From Tricholomella constricta (Eukaryota > Basidiomycota > Agaricomycetes > Agaricales > Lyophyllaceae): a stretch of DNA of 64,000 nucleotides. Positions 56,645-64,000 of this stretch are shown here, one piece after another. The notes beneath the pieces were generated by a model. It made no database searches. It saw nothing but the letters and a program-made list of their open reading frames with translations, and was not told where the DNA came from. Numbering within the stretch: position 1 is the stretch's first letter; the number at the start of each line of letters is the position of its first letter. The position numbers were made by a program, and so were the translations under genes. The stretch covers positions 124,001 to 188,000 of the forward strand of contig JAACJP010000022.1 of assembly GCA_013368375.1 (NCBI GenBank), given 5' to 3'.

Positions 56645-59600
56645 TCACGAGCCAGTACATAATGTGGTAGGGAGCGGGGCGTCGACCGCGTCCCAAGGAC
56701 TAGAGAGAACGTCATCACAAGTACATAAGTGACCTGATGCAGAGTCGAATATAGAAACAGACTCACTTGGGGTATTCGCACCCACGGACGGGACTGTCAA
56801 CGGCATCCAAGTCAGCAGTGTCAATGTGGAAATTTGGTAAAACAATTCACACGTAGGCTAACGCAGTGTCTGCATCGTTCGTCCAACCTTTTCCGACAGC
56901 CACTGTCGGCGCAGCAGTGAACGTCGGCGCGGAAAGAGTCTTAATTGTCCCAGTTGGGGTATAAGTCGGCAGCAAGGCTATTTGGTCTCCAGAGAACGAG
57001 GGCAATATAGTCGTGGGCGGAAACGCGTGCAGTGAAGTTTGAACAGGATCGACTGTACCGGTTCCAGCCTTTCCGAGGCAAAGGTGAGCGATTGAATGAC
57101 TATCAGCCCAAGTTGAAATCGCACCCCAGTGGCAGACTGTGGATACACGCCATCAAAAATCTGCGAAGCCTGCAGGACCGCTGCACAGTGGCCATTAGCT
57201 TCTCTTGGGTCTGTAAAGCTACCGTCAATACTACTTTAACTGCACCCGAACGACAGCGCGATCCTTGCCTTTTGGAATCCAACCTTCACGCAAACCCAAT
57301 TGGTAATGCCAAAGTGGGCTAGAGGATGTTCCAAGTACGGTTGAATTCCCAATCTTCCACGTCCAGAAAAAGAAATTTTGAAGGGCGTCCATTGTCGCCA
57401 GCGTGACTTGCTTCAATGTGGAGATCAGTGTTGCGTCGTACGACTGGGACACACATTGAGGACATCCGACAGGAGCATATGACGAGGAGTACCGTAAGTG
57501 CCGGTAACATTACGAGAAGAGAGCCAAGGCACTCACGCTCCAATCGTCCCAGGCTTGACATTCTGGCCGTTCGGAGTTTCCGATTCCGTTTAACCTGAGA
57601 AGGGTGGGTAGAAGGAAGGGAAGTCGGACCCCCGGTTAATTTCCAATTGCTCGGGCCAGGAAGCCAGGCGTACCATAAACCACAGTCGTTGATAGCAGTT
57701 GAGAACTCGCCCCCTACTGTCACACCAAACACCTTCTGTGATTGATTCGTTGCGATAGCCCAGGCACTGCGAGCACGACGGCAATTAGATGTCAATCATG
57801 AGCATTGTGTCAGAACTATGCACCAAGGTTTGATAGCCATAACATCAGGGCTACAGGGAACGTGAGTGAAAAGGCCGACCGTCCAATTCAAACACAGGTT
57901 TACTCACGGGCTTGGGTCATTCCTGAATGCCAGATACTGGATACGCACGTGGGAGTCGAGGGCACAATAAGCCGTGATCGTTTCAAATGTATGATACGTA
58001 CCGGATGTTGATCCAGGACCAGTCGATCGGCCCCTGCGAGGAAACTAGGGCGCCAGTTAGACCTACAGTACACACGGGTCAGCGTTGCGGGATTGGACGA
58101 ACCCCTCCCAGATGCCAGGCTATAAGAATTGCATCAGAACACTGCTTTTGTTACCGAGAAATACCCGCACACACCCCTTGGAAACCTTCGTGAATAGCAA
58201 TGTATGGTCCTGCTCCGGCACCTGTTCCTCTGTAGATCGAAAGGAATATCGGGCTGCGAGCGCGTCATAATACACAACACATACGTAGAGGTTCTGATAG
58301 CTTCGTACGCAGCGTAATAGAAACTTTGCGCTTGAACTGGGCCAATGGTGCCCCATAAGATCTCATTGACGATACCCACACTGTTAAAAGGGTGTGAACG
58401 ACGAGCAATTCGAAGTCGGAAGAAGTGGGCGACACTCACACAGGGACTACATCCCGATATTGATCTTGACTAACGAACTCTGTAATTATCCGAATGTACG
58501 TGAGAGTGCGCTGTGCGTTTGCGATACCCATAACCCCATGCATACTGACCAAGATAGGGCAAAATCAAGGTATCATAAGGGTCGAATTTAAAAGAGAAAA
58601 CATGGCAGACGTACAAATTCACGGTGCCACCTGGTCAAGGAAATCATATCATATTATTAGCGAAAGGGAACACGGATGGAGGGAACAGATGGAACACCTT
58701 TTCCCGAATGATTCTGTTGGGAAAGAAATCAGATCACGGACTCAGTTCAGGAAGCGTGAAGGTGTTACCCATCCGTTTTGGCTTCCTGGGAGCGCATGTA
58801 AATCAAGGTAGATGCGGAGACCATACTTGCGAGCCCATTGAGCGCTGGAAATGTGATGAACTCCAGGATAATTGAAGAAGAATCTCGAGCGTACGCTTTC
58901 AAGAAGTACTTCCATGATGTGCCAACCAAGAATGGCTCGTCGTTGATAGTTTCGATGGCCCAGAAGCCAATAGGAATACGAACCCAATTTAAACCAGCAG
59001 CTGGAATGTAAAGCGTGAGTTCTGAGAGATGGCTATCGAGAAAGAACATGGCACACCGGCTATATCAGCGAAGTCCTTCTCAATCTAATTTAGTAGTAAG
59101 CCCATATGTTCAGTTTGAACCTAAGCGTCGGGGCTCACGATAAACGTTGAATAGTGCTCCTCCATCTCCATTGCTAGATTATCGCCCATGGCTATCGACA
59201 GCGACCATTCATCGGTTACCCGAATGGTGCTTGAATTGACGTACTTTTCGTACAATGCAGGGCAGACGAAAGGTTCAGTCACTATGAACAATGAAGGCAT
59301 CAGTTATCCCAGACGCGACGCGTTTCGAGAGTAGCATTACCTAGCCAGCCGCTGAGCACCACGTAGAGAGAATACGTGAGCGATCTAAAGCGGAGAGCGT
59401 TGACCAGGTTCTTACCCGAGATTGACACCTCGAGCTATGTCTGTGCCCCAAATCCATTCCTCTGTTCCGACTCGCTTGCTCCAGCTTTGCGCCTTCCCAC
59501 CAGGCGTAAAAGGCTGCTTTGGATCATAAGCCCAATCTCCATCAAAGTCATTCGTGTACGTAAAAGTCGTGCCGTCCTCCATGTTAATTTTGCTGCCTGT

Positions 59601-60061
59601 CTTCCCGGATGTGGCAACATCCTTCGAAGGTTTATCTGAGCCGGAGCCTGACCCCGACCCAGACCCAGACCCAGATGAGGCTGCAGATGATTCGGAACCA
59701 CCGCGTTTTCTCGTCGTAAGGACTGCGGGAACTGTTACTGCAATGACGATGACAACAAGTACGACCAGCGAAATCAACGCGAATTTCTTCTTGCGCGATT
59801 TGGGCGAAAGGAGTTTCGGTGCGTCCGTAGGAAATGGCGAGTCATCACGATACTACCGAAGCGTTTTATTAGCGATATTCACGACTCTGTCTGCCAGTAA
59901 ACGTACCATGTTTTCACCGTTCTGGTCGAACTCTGAGCGGGATACCGAGGCCGATGATGCCCTAGCGCTCGGCGGCAGATCGTTCTGATGGACGGCAAAG
60001 GGAGAACGCCCACTGTGTATCTCGTAATTATCATGCAGGGAAACTTGCTGGTATTGGGACA
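56645..60061 (-). CDS. Membrane-anchored exo-beta-1,3-glucanase, GH5_9
   Basis: Type II membrane glucan 1,3-beta-glucosidase acting on cell-wall glucan. The ATG at 60061 opens a ~75-residue cytoplasmic tail (MSQYQQVSLHDNYEIHSG). The signal anchor is KKKFALISLVVLVVIVIAVT, followed by a Gly-Ser linker of repeated SG. The catalytic domain starts TDIARGVNLGGWLVTEPFV. It continues AGLNWVRIPIGFWAIET, ARKYGLRIYLDLHALPGSQN and VGIVNEILWGTIGPVQAQSF, with the acid/base Glu in NE. The nucleophile Glu is in FGVTVGGEFSTAINDCGLW. The end is TYTPTGTIKTLSAPTF, then VRGCEYPNPWDAVDAPLPTT, ending LCTGS at 56645-56647. The last two introns are inferred from phase (a GTTAGC donor and a TTCTCTCTAG acceptor). About 18 exons cover 3.4 kb, many of them tiny. 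Confidence 0.85.
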
Positions 60062-62026
60062 TGGTGGTCGGACAGTCAGAAGAGAGCGAACTGCATAACA
60101 ATTTCACAACGCGGCGTTGCACGTCCTTCAAGGGACGCGACTGTCGCCGATCAGTGTGTGACCGCGTTTCTTGTGCCTTGCCTGATACGGCCAAAAGTCA
60201 CGAAGTCACCTCACTGCAGTCAGGTCCTCAACTTTGCTCATTGCAATCGCTCGACAAACATCTACATGGCCGACAGGAACATGGATGATATTCTGACCCC
60301 TCCCTGGTCAGACCGACGCAGGGTGCGTGATATTGTTTCATTGCTCTATACGATATATCACGCACCTCATGATCAGGCTCGAAAAAGATCGAGCGGCCGA
60401 GTAATTCTGCTACAAGGGCGACTTCACGAAGAGCTCGAGTTTACCTTGTTTGTTGCCCAGGTAAATATCCTGAGGAGCCGGCAAGGTAACAAAATTTCCT
60501 GTATTCCCAACCGACATCGATAATCTATGGATCCCTCCCTGATTAACCGGCACCTGTCAATGGAAACTCCACTCAAGTACTCGATACAGACTTCCTCAGA
60601 CATCTTGGCTGAGGCATCTCCTTTCGTGAAATTCTTAGCATTGATGAACTGACTCACTGAAAACGCAGACCTGTTGCCAACCCAGTTAAAACTGACAATT
60701 GACAGACTTCGAGGGTTCGATGTCTACTTGACCTGTAAGAACCTGAGAGGCAAGGCACCTGTGTCGATCAGTATCGCAAATATGGACAGAATTCTCGTTG
60801 TTCGGGGTGAGCCCTTCTCAACTGCAAGTACTTCGGATGCTTTCTTTACCTAATCCCTGGGATGTCCCACAAGCTGGCTGCATCTCTTCTCAGCCGTTCA
60901 CTCGCATCATCCAGGTGATTCGAGCCATGTGCAACACCTTAGTAAAGAACTCTAACTCACCAATGAATATACATCCTCAACGGGGTATGAAAATGTGCGC
61001 GCACCTTCTTGCGTGTGCCGTCACGACCAGATCCAGCCATCGGCACCTACAGACTCTAGATATTGTGGACGTCTCCGGACGAATCATCCCGCTTTCCGTG
61101 TTCTACTTTCCACTATGCCAACCAATTATGCATCCACACGTCCATGACGGTCTCCCTTGCTGAAGCAAAGCCCGGCGTCAAGCTCCTTGCGGATGCCGGG
61201 ATGGAAAAGCAAATCATCTCCGTGGAGAGCCGTTCCTGAACCCCACGTTCCATGGGATCATCAAAACTTACCGCAAGGCCGACCTGATACTCGATTTTTA
61301 TGATCTTGACATCATGAGCATTTCGTGCGATTCTTTCAAACAGGACACGAACCTGAAGATTGACAGGAGCGTGAATTAAATAGGAAAGGCAATCCACAAG
61401 AATAAGGTTTGTGCCAGGGTAGGGAGGTCGTGTTCAAGATGAACATTGTCGTAAACGGCTATGACTGGGAGGAAGATATGGACAACAAATCGCGCCTTTA
61501 CGATGGATCAACGTTCCAAGACGCTGTCTGATTTGTTCCCGCCATCATTAGGTATTCCAGGTCCATTTTTTTTGAGAGCGAAAATAAAGGCCCCGAGGCG
61601 CTTAGAGATGCAAAAGAAGTGGGCATCACTGGCTATGACTTTCAAGAAGGCCATCCTAGAAAGACTTGAAAAGCAAGAAAATCTCTGGACAACGACATGA
61701 AGGAAAACTCTTATCTCTTACTGGATGAGGAGATGCGGTTTAAGTCATACCACAATTACCTCTGGCTCAATTTGATTGCTACCAATTTTCGAATTTTTGA
61801 TTTGTACTGGGGGAAAAAGGTCCTTGGGAGGAGTAAAGGTTTGCGTTTAGGCTGCGCTGGAGGATGCCAGCTGGGAGATCGAGATGATTATTGTTAGGAA
61901 CGGTATATTCGAGTGGGAGAGAAAACGAACAGGAGATCTATCCTAGTGGGCGAGAAAGAGTAGTACAAGTATTACAAGTTATATAGAGAATATACCATAT
62001 AATGTGTGCCAACGAGGGTCCATGCT
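60062..62026. other. Gene-poor stretch, no confident gene
   Basis: Several open frames of 75-120 codons (for example 60158-60523 + and 61113-61397 -) lack recognisable motifs, clear starts or splice continuity. The frame at 61113-61397 (-), with VRVLFERIARNAHDVKIIKI, looks most protein-like and may be a relic or an exon of an unrecognised gene. The left end should hold the GH5 promoter. Confidence 0.35.
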
Positions 62027-63094
62027 TTATACGCTCTCCCGGTCCATCCGTCTCCGCTTCCGCTCCTGTTCCTCAACGATCAACCGCTCAGCTGCAGTCA
62101 TGGGGGCCGAGCGTTTCTTCTCGTTGGTATTTTCCGCACCGTTGCCATTTGAAGAGGCGGCCGACTTGAATACATTCGGTCGCTTTAAGGGGTTAGCCTT
62201 GAGAGGGTTGGTGGCGACCTTCAAAGGATTCTTGAAGCCCAGTGATGGTGTAGAAGTCGTCGAAGACGATGCAGCCGGAGCAGCGGGCTTTGCGGAAAAT
62301 GATAACACAACCTTCTCAGTACCTTCCTCTCGCTTGAGGCCCTCTTCAACTGGTGGCGAATCCTTCGTTTCCGAGGACTCAACTTCAGTGGCGGCCCTTT
62401 CTATCTGCTCTGCGATGAGCATTCGTTCACGCTGTTCATCCGACATAGTCGCGCGATCCTTTTTCAGGGAAGCCTCCTGCGATGATACCATGAGCTTCGC
62501 GTTAAACATAGCCGTCAATTGACTACGCACCTGTTTCGCCAACGCCTTCGGACTGCTGTCGATCCATGCAAGGAACCACCCCTTCTCCGTTTCATCTACC
62601 CTTGCAATACCAGAGCGTCCCAGGTGTTTCACGAACTCGGTAAGAGTGACCCATCGAGTTGCATTCATGTGCAGGTGGCTCTTGTCGGCGATGTACTCCT
62701 GATAGACCTGATTGGCCCGTACGCGCTTCGTTCCAAATCTGACAAGAACCATCAGGGTTTGAGTATGTAGCTCACTGGATGAATACGTACCTTCGTGAAA
62801 GGAGAGAGACAAATTCCGACTGGAAGGTCATCGAGAAGTCCGATATGTGCTTTCCGGCATGCTCTCCAACCACGAGCATCTGGCGCAGATGGGCCTCAGA
62901 GGCGGTGTGGCATTTGAAGCCGTTCTCATCTCTACATTGCTTCTCGCAGACCTGGCAGTACCACCTTAGCCGCTGCAGGCCCTTCGACTTCATCTTATTC
63001 GCGAGATACTTCGGGGTTCCAACTGCAAAGATCGGAATTCATGAGTTGCAACTCCTTCAATACTAGTTATAAAATCACCTTCTGCTCGACCCAT
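62027..63094 (-). CDS. DNA/RNA-binding protein KIN17
   Basis: Conserved nuclear zinc-finger protein linked to DNA replication, repair and pre-mRNA processing. The ATG at 63094 (MGRAE) splices at a G|GTGATT donor to VGTPKYLANKMKSKGLQRLR. The C2H2 finger follows (WYCQVCEKQCRDENGFKCHTASEAH), then LRQMLVVGEHAGKHISDFSM and FQSEFVSLLSRR. An intron near 62790-62740 leads to GTKRVRANQVYQEYIADKSH, HMNATRWVTLTEFVKHLGRS and GIARVDETEKGWFLAWIDSS, the KIN17 winged-helix-like domain. The remainder is a charged tail with KNPLKVATNPLKANPLKRPN and RLIVEEQERKRRRMD, stop at 62027-62029. It lacks the C-terminal KOW/SH3-like tandem of animal KIN17, as is usual in fungi. Confidence 0.9.
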
Positions 63095-63692
63095 TTTGTA
63101 AAGTGTTTCCTATGAAGTGATAAAAAGAGGCGTAGAGGTCGAGGTAAACGACGACAGAGTGGATTTGTGGCTGTGTCACTGTCCCGCCTGAATATGCCAT
63201 TGTTTGGCACAGACGATGCTGATTATTCAGCAAGCATAATTTCCTCTGCGTTGATCTCGGTCCGAATTCCCTTACTTGCATGGGCCACCAATAATCAAGA
63301 AATGAGCGAGGCGGAATACGAGCACGTAAGTAAATTTTCGAACGGCACAAAGGATTGCGTGAACAAATCGAGTCAGCTATTCCGAGACTTAGTCAGAGCA
63401 TGAGAAAGCTTTTTCGAAGATCACAGTTATTGACTTTACGGGTTTGTGGCTGAGATGGAAGACCGAAGTAAATAGCGACGGCGAAATATCCACCAGGTGA
63501 ACTTTCCAGATCCACGCGACAGCGCCCAAATCAACGATCAGAAAAGAGCACTTCTATGATGGAGCATGGGACAGTGACCGGCGCCCCTTGGGAAGCCGCG
63601 ATAGCCCAGAACGAGAGGACAACGGAAAGGAAAAAGAGAAACAAGAAGCAGAGCAGATTTGGCAATAGTAACAAAGATCGTACACTAAGATA
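63095..63692. other. Intergenic stretch, KIN17 promoter
   Basis: Between the 5' end of KIN17 (-) and the 3' end of the right-edge gene (-). An open frame at 63167-63403 (+) has no recognised features. Nothing else found. Confidence 0.35.
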
Positions 63693-64000
63693 TTACGAGG
63701 CTTTTGCCTTCCCCTTTTTCTGGTGCTTGCGAATATACCTACGCGCGCTCGGAATACCAAACTTGGAAAAGGGTTGGGACGATTAGCGGAGGAAGCAAAA
63801 TGGGGTCGACTTGGAAGACTCACTTGTACGACAGGGTAGAGTATGAGAAGGGCGGCGCCAATGGTCCAACCCACCTTCACGGACTTAGGGAAAGGCTCAG
63901 TAAATTGATCTTTACTCCATTTCTTGATCACGAGGAGTTCCGTCAAGATTGTCGCCAGAAGCAACCAGACATGCTGTCCCATTCTCACAGCCCGCCTACA
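63693..64000 (-). CDS. Membrane protein, C-terminal part only (runs off the right edge)
   Basis: The last two exons of a gene whose 5' part lies beyond the window. The upstream exon encodes GQHVWLLLATILTELLVIKK, then FPKSVKVGWTIGAALLILYP with two likely transmembrane helices, ending VVQ at a GTGAGT donor near 63824. The final exon reads FSKFGIPSARRYIRKHQKKG and ends KAKAS at 63693-63695. The strongly basic tail after the last helix suggests a cytosolic or ribosome-facing end of an ER membrane protein. The family is not recognised. Confidence 0.55.

Noticed and set aside
62004..62522. Plus-strand open frame of 172 codons
   Set aside because: It is the antisense shadow of the KIN17 tail; the minus strand has the conserved domains.

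Overview
The window is nuclear DNA of a filamentous basidiomycete, most likely a wood- or litter-decaying agaricomycete. Genes are intron-rich, with introns of about 50-65 nt using GTRNGT donors. The gene content is typical of that group: an AA14 xylan oxygenase, a GH5_9 exo-glucanase, a KDZ transposase with a CxC2 cysteine cluster, a BBC1-type actin-patch protein and an RRM+YTH reader. CDS coordinates are whole gene spans with introns inside. Splice sites were read by eye, so first exons are the least certain part.

Layout. 1-593: 3' end of an unidentified gene. 1.1-6.7 kb: a POT/PTR2 peptide transporter (-) and an S28 serine peptidase (+) in divergent orientation, a plausible peptide-scavenging pair. 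7.3-8.3 kb: an IFI6/ISG12-like membrane protein (-). 9.5-19.8 kb: three genes on +, namely an RRM+YTH m6A-reader-like protein, an F-box protein and the long proline-rich BBC1 homologue. 20.3-33.8 kb: a small host gene (-) whose first intron carries a ~13 kb KDZ DNA transposon. 35-36.4 kb: an isopenicillin-N-synthase-like 2OG oxygenase. 36.6-37.5 kb: a second membrane protein related in part to the ISG12-like one. 37.7 kb: an intron-containing tRNA-Glu(CUC). 38-39.9 kb: threonine synthase (-). 41.6-43.6 kb: an FAD amine-oxidase-like protein. 43.9-45.9 kb: a PIN-like carrier (-). 46.6-48.3 kb: a GPI-anchored-type AA14 LPMO (-). 49.3-50.8 kb: TAF6 (-). 51.1-52.7 kb: a gene-poor stretch with a 70-bp duplication and a decayed acetyltransferase-like relic. 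52.7-55.9 kb: a small unidentified CDS and a DAL5-like MFS permease (-). 56.6-60.1 kb: a membrane-anchored GH5_9 glucanase (-). 62-63.1 kb: KIN17 (-). 63.7 kb to the right edge: a membrane protein (-, partial).

The standout is the KDZ element at about 20566-33541. Both ends abut a 7-bp direct repeat TTCCTCA. Removing the element and one repeat copy restores a 56-nt intron that joins host exons in frame. The element encodes an apparently intact KDZ transposase plus three further genes: a viroplasmin/RNase H1-N-like protein, a basic protein and a long proline-rich protein. It is saturated with a palindromic motif centred on ATGCAT (consensus TGATGCATCA / TAATGCATTA). I counted about 70 copies, which are clustered in ~1-1.5 kb subterminal arrays and also lie inside its introns and coding exons.
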